Origin: Chryseosolibacter sp964532595
GTDB taxonomy: Bacteria > Bacteroidota > Bacteroidia > Cytophagales > Cyclobacteriaceae
Direction of reading: 5' to 3'
NCBI GenBank assembly: GCA_964532595.1
Contig: CAZHIQ010000015.1
Location: 1 to 64,000 of the forward strand
DNA length: 64,000 nt
Part shown: in pieces, positions 9,524 to 18,590 of the stretch
How the letters are laid out: each line of letters starts with the position of its first letter
How positions within the stretch are numbered: position 1 is the first letter of the stretch
Program-made: the position numbers and the translations under genes
The notes under the pieces: model-generated
The model's database searches: none
Told to the model about the DNA's origin: nothing
The model's input: only the letters and a program-made list of their open reading frames with translations

Positions 9524-10468
9524 ATGTCCCGAATTTCACAACCTTTAGTAGTAGTGGTCGCGCTGGGTGTCTTGGCGTGTAGTCCTACCTCAACCGACGA
9601 TGTAACATTACATACGCTGAACGTCGGAACGGTGTCGGAGCTTCAGGAATATTTTCGCTATACGGGTGAGGACGTTCCCCTGATCAGTGGGCATCGGGGC
9701 GGAACGTATCGCCTATATCCGGAAAATTGCATTGAAACGATGGAGTATGTGCTGGCGCATACACCCGCGACTTTTGAGATTGATCCGCGGCTGACCAAAG
9801 ACAGTGTTATTGTCCTGATGCACGACGCAACGCTCGACCGTACTACTAATGGCACCGGAAAGTTGTCAGACTACACCCTTGATGAAGTGAAGAAACTTCG
9901 ATTGAAAGACCATGAGGGAAATTTGACCGACTTTCAGATTCCTACTCTCGATGAGGTGATTGCCTGGAGCAAGGGTAAAACCGTTGTCATACTCGACATC
10001 AAAGACGTCCCGTTTGCCATGACGGCGGCGAAAATACGGGAACATGGGGCCGAAGCTCATGTGATGGTTACGGTCCGTAATGCTGAACAAGCGAAGTTCT
10101 ACTACGACGATAATCCGGCGATCATGTTTGAGGCCTGGATTCGTTCAAAACAAGCTCTGAGCGAATACGAAGATGCCGGGATTCCGTGGAATCAGATCAT
10201 GGCTTATGTCGGACCGCGTATCAATGAAGAGACTCTCGAGCTCGCCGCTATGTTGCATGAGCGGGGTGCCATGGCCATGATCGGCGCGGCACCCTCATAC
10301 GATAAACTTGATTCGGCCGAGCGTGCTGAAGCATACCAGAAAGTTATTTCATCGGGTTTTGACGTCATCGAATCCGATTATCCCATTGAAGTGGCTAACG
10401 CCATCCGTCCGCTTTTGCCTCCGGCGAGTGCGAAACAAAAGTTCTTTACTTCTGCAAAAGGGGAATAG
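9524..10468 (+). CDS. Glycerophosphodiester phosphodiesterase family lipoprotein
   Basis: A 314-residue protein with a lipoprotein signal peptide (lipobox GVLAC, acylated Cys19) and a GDPD TIM-barrel. The catalytic residues are all visible: His57 and Arg58 of HRGG, the PEN motif, FEIDPR supplying the metal-binding Glu and Asp, and HDATLDRTTNG. The family cleaves glycerophosphodiesters into glycerol-3-phosphate and an alcohol, and related enzymes attack teichoic acids. It is probably anchored in the envelope facing the periplasm or outside. It lies 14 bases after the phosphatase gene and ends the cluster. With the Tat-exported EEP hydrolase it gives the cluster two exported phosphodiesterase-type enzymes. 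Confidence 0.87.
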   Translation: MSRISQPLVVVVALGVLACSPTSTDDVTLHTLNVGTVSELQEYFRYTGEDVPLISGHRGGTYRLYPENCIETMEYVLAHTPATFEIDPRLTKDSVIVLMHDATLDRTTNGTGKLSDYTLDEVKKLRLKDHEGNLTDFQIPTLDEVIAWSKGKTVVILDIKDVPFAMTAAKIREHGAEAHVMVTVRNAEQAKFYYDDNPAIMFEAWIRSKQALSEYEDAGIPWNQIMAYVGPRINEETLELAAMLHERGAMAMIGAAPSYDKLDSAERAEAYQKVISSGFDVIESDYPIEVANAIRPLLPPASAKQKFFTSAKGE

Positions 10469-10540
10469 TCGAGTCTGTTTCCTCCTGCCTGTGACGGAAC
10501 TCCGATTTTTTTATAAACAATAGTTTTATAAATTACATCA

Positions 10541-10556
10541 GTGTGCCCGAGCACAC
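10541..10556 (+). other. Stem-loop upstream of the heme-binding dehydrogenase gene
   Basis: GTGTGC and GCACAC form a perfect six-base stem around CCGA. It contains an in-frame GTG (10543) that would give a longer protein. The lipoprotein signal only makes sense from the ATG at 10591, so this hairpin probably lies in the leader. It has no T-run, so it is not an intrinsic terminator for the preceding gene. Function unknown. Confidence 0.4.
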
Positions 10557-10590
10557 GACAGGAATAAGACTGTTTTATCCCCTAATACAC

Positions 10591-13500
10591 ATGCAATCAC
10601 AGAAGCTTACTGTAGGGGTTGCGCTTTCGTTACTGGGAATGGCTTGTGGGGAGGCTAACAAGGCAACCGACGATGACCGTTTCAGCGGTCGAAAATTCAG
10701 CGAGTACATAAGGACCACCGAAGCACGAACACCTGAAGAGGAGAGGGCCGGCTTTCTCCTTCCTGACGGTTTCGAGATCGAACTGTTTGCGGCGGAGCCG
10801 GATATCGGCAAGCCGATGAATATTACGTTTGATGCAAGGGGTCGTATGTGGGTTACGCAGTCGTTCGAGTATCCCTTTGCGGCCAAGCCCGGCGCCGGAT
10901 CGGATCGCATTACCATCCTTGAAGACACCGATAACGACGGACGTGCCGATAAATTCACACCGTTCAGTGATACATTGAATATTCCGATCGGTATCATTCC
11001 TGTTGAGTCGGGTGCCATTGCCTATAGTGTGCCCAAAGTTTATCGCTTTCATGACGATGACGGCGATGGAAAAGCCGATCGAAGTAGCCCGTTGTTTGGG
11101 CCCTTTGAATACCGTGATACGCACGGAATGGTAAACAATTTCATCCGGGGCTACGATGGATGGATCCATGCCTGTCACGGCTTTATCAACCGTTCGACTA
11201 TTGCGGGCAGCGATGGTGACTCTATTACGATGATATCCGGCAATACCTTTCGTTTTCGTCCGGATGGTAGTCGCGTGGAGCACATCACCCATGGTCGGAT
11301 CAATCCCTTCGGCCTTTGTTATGACGAGCGAGGTTATCTGTACTCTACCGATTGCCATACATCACCCCTCTATCAGCTTATTCGCGGTGCTGATTATACA
11401 CAGTGGGGGAAGGAAGAGGGAATGGGATTTGGCCCGGACATGAAGCCGCTTGAACGTGAGGCCACAGCCCTGGCGGGGATAGCGTATTATGCCGATAACC
11501 TTTTTCCCTCGAAGTATCAGGGTAATTTCTATATCGGCGACGTGGTGGCTTCCCGTGTGTACAGAAATTCATTCACGTTTACGGGTTCCACGCCAATCGG
11601 AAAGCTTGAAGAAGACTTCATCCTCAGTGAAGACCCCTGGTTTCGACCTGTTGATGTCAAGCTTGGTCCCGATGGCGCGCTATACGTCGCCGATTTCTAT
11701 AACAGTATCATCGGACACTATGAGGTTCCGCTTGATCATCCCCAACGCGACAAGACGCGCGGACGTATCTGGCGCATCACATACAAAGGCAAGACGCATA
11801 AACGCGTTGATCTCACAACAGCCGATGTAAGCACGCTGATCGAACATCTTAATCATGACAATCTGGCGATCCGTTTTGCTGCTGCAAACCAGCTTGTGGA
11901 TCGTATTGGTTTTGATGCAGTAGCACCCCTCAGTGCATTGCTCAATGACAGCAGGACGAGCGCCCGGTGGTTTGTGCACGCACTTTGGACATTGCATCGT
12001 CTTGACGCTGTGAAACCCGAGGTTATTGAAGAATCACTGGCAAATAAAGATCCGTTGATTCGTCTTCACACCTGTCGCATTCTTCTTGATCGTGAATTGC
12101 GGCCCGACGATTTCAAATGGGTAGAGACCGGTTTGAAAGACAGCGATCCGCATGTGAGACGCGCCGCAACGGAGTTACTGGTGAAGTTCCCAACACTGGC
12201 ATCGCTCAATGTTGCCTTAGCTGAGCGGGCTGCTGTGCCGGATCATGACTCCCACCAACTGTACACGACAAGACTTGTACTTCGCAACCTGTTGAGAAAC
12301 GAAGCGTTGATGCGGGATGCGTTAGAAGCCGGGTGGGACGAATCGCAGACGGCGTTTTTGGTCGACGTCATGGTCGGAGTTCATCTGCCGGATGCAGCCG
12401 TGTTTCTTGCGCGAAATATCAATCGATCGACGTGGAAAGGGGAAGGACTTGTGCGCCAGTACGAGCATCTCGCACGCTACATCCCGGAGGGCATGCTCAC
12501 TGAGGTGATTATGAACGTGCAAAGTGACGAAGTTGCTGGCGTTGATGAGCAATACATCCGAATCAAGGGTATACAACAGGGAATCGCCCGGCGCGGTGGA
12601 AGCGAGCCGGCCGCCATGCAGCGTTGGGGAGTAGCTCTTGCGCCGTTGTTATTAGATAAGTATCCTCCCCTCGGACAAGCCGAAGATTCGATTGCCGAAA
12701 TGCAGCGATTTGCCAACGAGCTCGCGGCGCGTTATAAGATCGCATCGCTGGAGCCTGTGTTGACCGAGTTCATCGCTGAGGGGCGAATGAAGAATCACGA
12801 TGTGGTTGTAAGCGCTTTGCGTGCGTTGCTTACCCTTAACGCCAGGAAGCATGCAGCGCTGGCGGGGGTAGTGTTGTCGGCCAATGTCGACACCCCCTTG
12901 AAGAATCGCGTCGCTCAGTTGCTTGCTGATTTCCCCGGACCCGAAGTCAATCGCGTGCTGGCGGGGGTCAAGGATGCTCCTCCCGACTTGCAGCGGAATA
13001 TAGTGATCACGCTGGCGGGAACACGTGAAGGCAAAGACATTGTCTTTCAGAAAGTGAAAAGCGGAGAAATTCTCCCTCGTACGCTGATCCAACCGCAGGT
13101 AGAGGAACGTCTCGTTCAAAACATGACGCCGGGACAGCGTCGGCAGTTTCAGGAGATTACCGAATCCCTGACACCCATAAGCACTGAGCGGGAGACCTTG
13201 ATCAGTACTCGTGCTGTTGGTTTCAGGGCGCTGACCGAACCGATACCGCTCGACTCCGGGAAGGCGATATTCAAACAGAATTGTGCGCCCTGCCACTCCG
13301 TTGGAAATGAAGGAGGGTCAATTGGTCCGCAATTGGACGGCGTGGGTAAGTGGGGGCCGCGCGCATTGGCGGAGAAAATTCTGGATCCCAACCGTAATGT
13401 TTCTGAAGCCTTCCGTACGTATACAATTACTCTTACGGATGGTCGCGTACTCACGGGCCTTTATCGGCGTGAAGAAGGAGAGGTGATTGTTTTCGCGGAT

Positions 13501-13650
13501 GTGATCGGACGTGAGTTCTCAGTAGCGAAGGGAGAGATTGCATCGCAGGAACCTTCGCGGTTTACACTAATGCCCGATCATTTCGGGGACCTGTTTTCGC
13601 AGGATGAATTCAATGCCCTTCTTCAGTACCTGCTAAGTTTGCAGAATTAA
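10591..13650 (+). CDS. Exported beta-propeller/HEAT/cytochrome c dehydrogenase-like lipoprotein (PVC-type)
   Basis: A 1019-residue exported protein. I chose the ATG at 10591 because it gives a clean lipoprotein signal (lipobox GMAC); an in-frame GTG at 10543 would bury that signal. Domains in order are a six-bladed propeller of the membrane-bound dehydrogenase type (about 60-400, with Asp-rich loops such as DTDNDGRADK and DDDGDGKADR), HEAT-like repeats (about 410-780), and a C-terminal cytochrome c domain with the heme site CAPCH at 898-902. Such proteins are abundant in Planctomycetes, Verrucomicrobia and Acidobacteria, and also occur in Bacteroidota. They are thought to oxidise sugars or alcohols and pass electrons to the attached heme. 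The substrate is unknown. The next gene follows after 5 bases. Confidence 0.84.
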   Translation: MQSQKLTVGVALSLLGMACGEANKATDDDRFSGRKFSEYIRTTEARTPEEERAGFLLPDGFEIELFAAEPDIGKPMNITFDARGRMWVTQSFEYPFAAKPGAGSDRITILEDTDNDGRADKFTPFSDTLNIPIGIIPVESGAIAYSVPKVYRFHDDDGDGKADRSSPLFGPFEYRDTHGMVNNFIRGYDGWIHACHGFINRSTIAGSDGDSITMISGNTFRFRPDGSRVEHITHGRINPFGLCYDERGYLYSTDCHTSPLYQLIRGADYTQWGKEEGMGFGPDMKPLEREATALAGIAYYADNLFPSKYQGNFYIGDVVASRVYRNSFTFTGSTPIGKLEEDFILSEDPWFRPVDVKLGPDGALYVADFYNSIIGHYEVPLDHPQRDKTRGRIWRITYKGKTHKRVDLTTADVSTLIEHLNHDNLAIRFAAANQLVDRIGFDAVAPLSALLNDSRTSARWFVHALWTLHRLDAVKPEVIEESLANKDPLIRLHTCRILLDRELRPDDFKWVETGLKDSDPHVRRAATELLVKFPTLASLNVALAERAAVPDHDSHQLYTTRLVLRNLLRNEALMRDALEAGWDESQTAFLVDVMVGVHLPDAAVFLARNINRSTWKGEGLVRQYEHLARYIPEGMLTEVIMNVQSDEVAGVDEQYIRIKGIQQGIARRGGSEPAAMQRWGVALAPLLLDKYPPLGQAEDSIAEMQRFANELAARYKIASLEPVLTEFIAEGRMKNHDVVVSALRALLTLNARKHAALAGVVLSANVDTPLKNRVAQLLADFPGPEVNRVLAGVKDAPPDLQRNIVITLAGTREGKDIVFQKVKSGEILPRTLIQPQVEERLVQNMTPGQRRQFQEITESLTPISTERETLISTRAVGFRALTEPIPLDSGKAIFKQNCAPCHSVGNEGGSIGPQLDGVGKWGPRALAEKILDPNRNVSEAFRTYTITLTDGRVLTGLYRREEGEVIVFADVIGREFSVAKGEIASQEPSRFTLMPDHFGDLFSQDEFNALLQYLLSLQN

Positions 13651-13655
13651 CCGCC

Positions 13656-14849
13656 ATGAACAACAAGATATCTTCATCTATCGCGATGTTTTCTGCCCTG
13701 TGTGTAGCATGTGGGAGCCCGTCGACTACCCAGGAGGATTCCGGCGCGATTGGTTTCCGAAAACATGTTCTCACTTCCGAGTTCATCTCGGAAGGTGTTG
13801 CCATTGGTGATGTCAACGGCGATGGTAAGCCGGACGTAATCGCCGGAGCTTACTGGTTTGAAGCGCCTGAGTGGAAGCGTCATGAAATATTCCCGGGGAA
13901 AGCTTTCAACGGGGCGAAAGGATACAGCAATTCCTTTTTGAATTTCAGCCTTGACGTTGATCAGGATGGTAGCGTCGACCTTGTACTTGTCGATTTTCCG
14001 GGAACCCCGGGCCATTGGTATCGCAATCCGGGTGAGAGCGATGTACATTGGCGGAAGTACGGCTTTCATCCTGGCGTGGTCATTGGAAACGAGTCGCCGG
14101 CTTTTGTGGACATAGACGGCGATGGGCGGCAAGACTTGTTATTCGCCGATTCCGACAAGAAGCAAATGGTATGGTTGCGCGCACCGTCTGTTCCGGGTGA
14201 TACGTTGTGGACAAAGTCCACGATCAGCGAGCTGGATGCGCCGGGTACGGATCGTTTTTCACACGGACTGGGGTTTGGTGATATCAATGGCGATGGTAGG
14301 GGAGACGTTGTTATTCGTCAAGGATGGTGGGAGGGAGGTACTGATCCGACTGCGCCAAATTGGACGTTTCACCCCGCGGAGCTTGGAGAAGACTGCTCCC
14401 AGATGCATGTCTTCGATGTAAATGCCGACGGACTGGCGGATGTTATTTCGGCTTCCGCGCATCGGTATGGCATCTGGTGGTATGAACAAGGGCGTGACGC
14501 AGAGGGAAATATGACCTGGACAAAACACACCATCAGTAGTGAGTTCTCGCAGTCGCACGCCTCGCTGCTGGCGGATATCGATCAGGATGGTACACCCGAT
14601 CTCCTTGTAGGCAAGCGCTACTATGCCCACAACGACAGTGATGCAGATCCGGGCCGTGATGAACCTGCGGTGCTTTACTGGTATAAGATTACCCCTGGCC
14701 AAGCGCCTTACTTTCATGCAAATCTAGTTGACGATGATTCCGGTTCAGGGCTTAATATTGCAGCGGCGGATATCAACGGCGATGGACGGGTGGATATAGC
14801 GATTGCCAACAAGAAAGGAGTATTTGTTTTTGAACAGGTTGTAAAATAG
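13656..14849 (+). CDS. VCBS/FG-GAP repeat lipoprotein
   Basis: A 397-residue exported protein with a signal peptide ending in a lipobox-like CVACG. It carries at least seven FG-GAP/VCBS calcium-loop motifs of the type DxNxDGxxD, for example DVNGDGKPD near residue 53, DIDGDGRQD, DINGDGRGD, DVNADGLAD, DIDQDGTPD and DINGDGRVD near the C-terminus. These form an integrin-alpha-like beta-propeller. No catalytic domain is recognisable. It lies 5 bases after the heme-binding dehydrogenase gene and 12 bases before the NIPSNAP gene, so it may be a partner or binding subunit of that exported redox protein. That partnership is inference. Confidence 0.85.
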   Translation: MNNKISSSIAMFSALCVACGSPSTTQEDSGAIGFRKHVLTSEFISEGVAIGDVNGDGKPDVIAGAYWFEAPEWKRHEIFPGKAFNGAKGYSNSFLNFSLDVDQDGSVDLVLVDFPGTPGHWYRNPGESDVHWRKYGFHPGVVIGNESPAFVDIDGDGRQDLLFADSDKKQMVWLRAPSVPGDTLWTKSTISELDAPGTDRFSHGLGFGDINGDGRGDVVIRQGWWEGGTDPTAPNWTFHPAELGEDCSQMHVFDVNADGLADVISASAHRYGIWWYEQGRDAEGNMTWTKHTISSEFSQSHASLLADIDQDGTPDLLVGKRYYAHNDSDADPGRDEPAVLYWYKITPGQAPYFHANLVDDDSGSGLNIAAADINGDGRVDIAIANKKGVFVFEQVVK

Positions 14850-14861
14850 GATGCGGTATCA

Positions 14862-15632
14862 ATGGAAAGAAGAAATTTTCTGAAGGGGAGTTTACTTGCC
14901 GCGGCGGCGGCATCGGGGGTAAGCCAGGTGTCAGGCCAGACGCCTTCGAAGAAGAAGGAGGTCTATGAGTTTCGGGTTTATCACATGAACCGAAATCTTC
15001 CGACTATCGATGCCTACCTTTCTGAGGCACTTATCCCTGCTCTTAACCGCCATGGGGTGCGGAATGTGGGTGTGTTTCGCGAAGTGAGCCAATCCGAACC
15101 TTTTAAGGTGTATGTTCTTATTCCGTATTCGTCGCTCGAAGACTACAGCCGGGTAACGATTGCCCTTCGAAGCGATGCGGAGCTTGATCGCGCGAGCCAG
15201 TCGTACAACGCTCTGCCGGCATCCCGGCCGATATTCGAGCGTGTCGATGTATCTCTCCTGCTCGCCTTCGACGGCATTCCGCAGATGGTTGTTCCGCGGA
15301 AAGACCAGCGGCTTTTTGAGATGCGTATTTATGAGGGACACAATGAGGATGCCGTAAGACGGAAGGTAAAAATGTTCAATGAAGGTGAGCTGGATATCTT
15401 CCGCCGCGTGAATGTCACGCCTGTGTTCTTCGGTGAGAATATTGCCGGAAGGGGCTTGCCTTGTCTCACCTATATGACGGTGTACGAGAGTATGGAGCAG
15501 CGTGACAAGGCCTTTAAGGCTTTCCTGGACCACCCCGACTGGAAAAAGCTGTCTCAGATGCCGGAGTATGCCGACACCGTGTCGAAAGTACACCGCGTGT
15601 TCTTGCAGCCGGTTCCCTATTCCCAGGTGTAA
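14862..15632 (+). CDS. Tat-exported NIPSNAP family protein
   Basis: A 256-residue protein with a twin-arginine signal (ERRNFLKGS then an Ala-rich hydrophobic stretch ending near VSGQ). The mature part holds two NIPSNAP-like ferredoxin-fold units: one from about residue 33 (YEFRVYHMNRN) and one from about residue 147 (LFEMRIYEGHNED). NIPSNAP proteins were named from animal mitochondria; bacterial forms are widespread and mostly unassigned. Export by Tat implies folding, and perhaps cofactor or ligand loading, before transport. It is the last gene of the three-gene exported set. Its function is unknown. The domain assignment is firm. Confidence 0.85.
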   Translation: MERRNFLKGSLLAAAAASGVSQVSGQTPSKKKEVYEFRVYHMNRNLPTIDAYLSEALIPALNRHGVRNVGVFREVSQSEPFKVYVLIPYSSLEDYSRVTIALRSDAELDRASQSYNALPASRPIFERVDVSLLLAFDGIPQMVVPRKDQRLFEMRIYEGHNEDAVRRKVKMFNEGELDIFRRVNVTPVFFGENIAGRGLPCLTYMTVYESMEQRDKAFKAFLDHPDWKKLSQMPEYADTVSKVHRVFLQPVPYSQV

Positions 15633-15686
15633 GGGCACAACGGCCTAACTAAAGGAATTTCTCTTAAACCATTTTGACGTGAAACG

Positions 15687-15716
15687 ATATGGATAAAATA
15701 ATTGTATTATCCATAT
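15687..15716 (+). promoter_or_regulatory. Inverted repeat in the uvrA leader
   Basis: ATATGGATAA (15687-15696) and its exact reverse complement TTATCCATAT (15707-15716) flank a ten-base A/T-rich loop. The repeat ends nine bases before the uvrA ATG at 15726. It could be an operator for a damage-response repressor or an RNA hairpin covering the ribosome-binding region. No consensus LexA box is recognisable. An in-frame TTG at 15702 lies inside the loop. Confidence 0.5.
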
Positions 15717-15725
15717 TTACCGGCC

Positions 15726-18590
15726 ATGGCCAAAGCATCACGCGCACAGAAGAAATATATCGACCCCTCGGGCCACGACCTCATCGAAGTCATTGGCGCC
15801 CGTGAACACAATCTCAAGAACATCAATGTTTCGTTCCCGCGGAATAAGCTGGTGGTAGTCACCGGTATAAGCGGCAGTGGGAAGTCGTCATTAGCGTTCG
15901 ATACCATATACGCTGAAGGACAGCGGCGGTATATGGAGAGCTTCTCAGCCTACGCGCGGAGCTTTATCGGAAACCTGGAGCGACCCGATGTTGACAAGAT
16001 CAACGGACTTAGTCCGGTTATCTCCATAGAGCAGAAAACGACTTCGCGCAACCCCAGATCTACCGTCGGTACTGTTACCGAAATTTATGATTTCATGCGT
16101 CTGCTTTATGCACGGGCAGGCGAGGCTTATTCCTACCTCAGCGGAGAGCGAATGATACGCCAGTCGGAGGACCAGATTCTGGATACGCTGCTGAAGAAGT
16201 TTGGCGGCAAGAAACTGGTTCTCCTGGCTCCTGTTATCAAGGGACGTAAGGGACACTACCGCGAACTCTTCCAACAGATTCGAAAGCAGGGATACACGAA
16301 AGTCAGAGTCGATGGTGAAATTCAGGACATCACGGCAAAGATGCAGGTTGATCGCTACAAGATACATGACATCGAAGTAGTCGTAGACCGGATTGTCGCC
16401 GACCGCAAAGACCTTGCGCGAATCAGTCAGTCGATCACCCGATCATTGAAGGAAGGAAAGGGCGTCATGATGGTAATGGAAGAGAATGGGAAGGTGCATC
16501 ACTTCTCCAAGTTCCTGATGGATCCCAAAACCGGTTTGTCTTATGATGAACCGGCTCCCAATTCCTTTTCTTTCAACTCGCCTTACGGAGCGTGCCCGGT
16601 GTGTAACGGTCTGGGGCAGATCTCTGAAATCACCGAAGAATCAGTTATACCCGATAAAAGTCTCAGCATCAGCCGTGGAGGTATTCTTCCCCTTGGGGAG
16701 TACCGGGATATCTGGATTTTCAAGAAGATAAGTGCAATCCTCAAGCGCTATAAGCTTACACTTTCTACTCCCATCAAGAATATCCCCAAGGATGTCATCC
16801 AAATTTTGCTGTATGGAGACGACGAGCCGGTAGGAGTAGAATCGGTAAAATATCCGGGCACGGAATGGAGTACCACATTCGAAGGGATTGTAAACTTTCT
16901 CGAAAAACAACGCGACGAAGGATCTGAGGCGATGAGGAAATGGGTTGAGGACTTCACGGTGGTGCGAACGTGTCCGGAATGTAATGGCGCCCGACTGAAG
17001 AAGGAGTCGTTGCATTTCAAATTGGGCGGCAAAAACATCGCCGAGCTCGCCGGGATGGGTATAGACGAGTTACAGGAGTGGTTTGAAGGACTTGAAGAGC
17101 GCCTCGACGAACGCCAGCGCGTAATTGCCGGCGAAGTTCTGAAAGAGATCAGGAAACGGATCGGATTTCTTCTTGACGTAGGTCTGAATTATCTGAACCT
17201 GAATCGCCCTATCCGTACGTTAAGTGGAGGCGAGTCTCAGCGGATAAGGCTTGCAACTCAGATAGGGACTCAGTTGGTGGGTGTTCTTTATATACTCGAC
17301 GAACCTAGCATTGGCTTGCATGCCCGAGACAACGTGAAGTTGATCAAGGCACTGAAGGATCTGCGCGATCTGGGCAACTCGGTTGTTGTGGTTGAGCACG
17401 ACCGTGACATGATGCTGGAGTCCGATTATATTCTTGACATCGGTCCCGGTGCTGGTCGCCACGGGGGCCAGGTTATCGCTCACGGAACACCGGAGGAGTT
17501 TGTGCGTTCGAAGAGCATGACGGCGGGGTATTTGAATGGCACGTTGGAGATCCCCTATTCGGAGCAGCGCCGCGAAGGAAATGGAAACTGGCTTCAACTA
17601 ACGGGGGCAAAAGGAAACAACCTCAAGAACGTTGATTTGCGTATACCGCTAGGCACCCTGACGTGCATTACCGGTGTTTCGGGAAGTGGTAAATCGACGC
17701 TGGTTCACGATACACTGTTTCCTATTCTCAATCAGTGGTTCTTCAACTCCCGGACGGCGCCGCTGGCGTATGACGCTATTGACGGACTTGAAGCGATTGA
17801 TAAGGTAATTGAAGTCGATCAGTCCCCGATTGGCCGGACGCCGCGTTCGAACCCCGCGACGTATACCGGTGTATTCACCGATATCCGCGATTTGTTTTCG
17901 CAGTTGCCGGAAGCAAAGATCAGAGGGTACAAGGTCGGTCGGTTTTCATTCAACGTGAAAGGCGGGCGATGTGAAACTTGTGAAGGTGCCGGTCTGCGAC
18001 TTATCGAAATGGAATTCCTGCCCGATGTTTACGTGCCCTGTGAGACATGCAAGGGTAAGCGGTACAACCGGGAGACGCTGGAGGTCCGCTTCAAGGGAAA
18101 GTCGATTTCCGACGTGCTGGACATGACCGTCGAAGAAGCGGTGACATTCTTCGAACATCAGCCGAAGATTTTGCGCAAGATCAAGACGTTGGATGATGTG
18201 GGGCTCGGATACATTTCCCTGGGGCAGCACGCCACAACCCTGTCGGGGGGTGAGGCACAGCGTGTAAAATTGGCGACTGAGCTTTCGAAACGCGATACCG
18301 GAAAGACCTTTTACATCCTTGACGAGCCGACCACGGGTCTTCACTTTCAGGATATAGCCCATCTGCTTAACGTGCTTCAAAAATTGGTGGATAAGGGTAA
18401 TACCGTTCTGATTATTGAGCACAATATGGACATCATCAAGGCAGCCGACTACATTGTTGATCTCGGTCCTGAAGGCGGGGCTGGCGGAGGTCGAATCGTT
18501 GCGATGGGTACGCCCGAGGAAGTGGCCAGCAACGCAGAGAGCTACACCGGAAAGTTTCTGAAGGCCGAGCTTAAAATGAGAAAGAAATGA
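15726..18590 (+). CDS. uvrA: Excinuclease ABC subunit A
   Basis: A 954-residue DNA-damage recognition ATPase of nucleotide excision repair; it loads UvrB at lesions. Both ABC modules are complete: Walker A sites GISGSGKSS and GVSGSGKST, and signatures LSGGESQRIRLA and LSGGEAQRVKLA. Zinc-binding cysteines are visible at CPVCNG, CPECNG, CETCEG and CETCKG. I start at the ATG at 15726 (MAKASRAQ) and not at the in-frame TTG at 15702, which lies inside an inverted repeat. The length is normal. Its stop overlaps a small membrane-protein gene by 4 bases. Confidence 0.95.
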   Translation: MAKASRAQKKYIDPSGHDLIEVIGAREHNLKNINVSFPRNKLVVVTGISGSGKSSLAFDTIYAEGQRRYMESFSAYARSFIGNLERPDVDKINGLSPVISIEQKTTSRNPRSTVGTVTEIYDFMRLLYARAGEAYSYLSGERMIRQSEDQILDTLLKKFGGKKLVLLAPVIKGRKGHYRELFQQIRKQGYTKVRVDGEIQDITAKMQVDRYKIHDIEVVVDRIVADRKDLARISQSITRSLKEGKGVMMVMEENGKVHHFSKFLMDPKTGLSYDEPAPNSFSFNSPYGACPVCNGLGQISEITEESVIPDKSLSISRGGILPLGEYRDIWIFKKISAILKRYKLTLSTPIKNIPKDVIQILLYGDDEPVGVESVKYPGTEWSTTFEGIVNFLEKQRDEGSEAMRKWVEDFTVVRTCPECNGARLKKESLHFKLGGKNIAELAGMGIDELQEWFEGLEERLDERQRVIAGEVLKEIRKRIGFLLDVGLNYLNLNRPIRTLSGGESQRIRLATQIGTQLVGVLYILDEPSIGLHARDNVKLIKALKDLRDLGNSVVVVEHDRDMMLESDYILDIGPGAGRHGGQVIAHGTPEEFVRSKSMTAGYLNGTLEIPYSEQRREGNGNWLQLTGAKGNNLKNVDLRIPLGTLTCITGVSGSGKSTLVHDTLFPILNQWFFNSRTAPLAYDAIDGLEAIDKVIEVDQSPIGRTPRSNPATYTGVFTDIRDLFSQLPEAKIRGYKVGRFSFNVKGGRCETCEGAGLRLIEMEFLPDVYVPCETCKGKRYNRETLEVRFKGKSISDVLDMTVEEAVTFFEHQPKILRKIKTLDDVGLGYISLGQHATTLSGGEAQRVKLATELSKRDTGKTFYILDEPTTGLHFQDIAHLLNVLQKLVDKGNTVLIIEHNMDIIKAADYIVDLGPEGGAGGGRIVAMGTPEEVASNAESYTGKFLKAELKMRKK

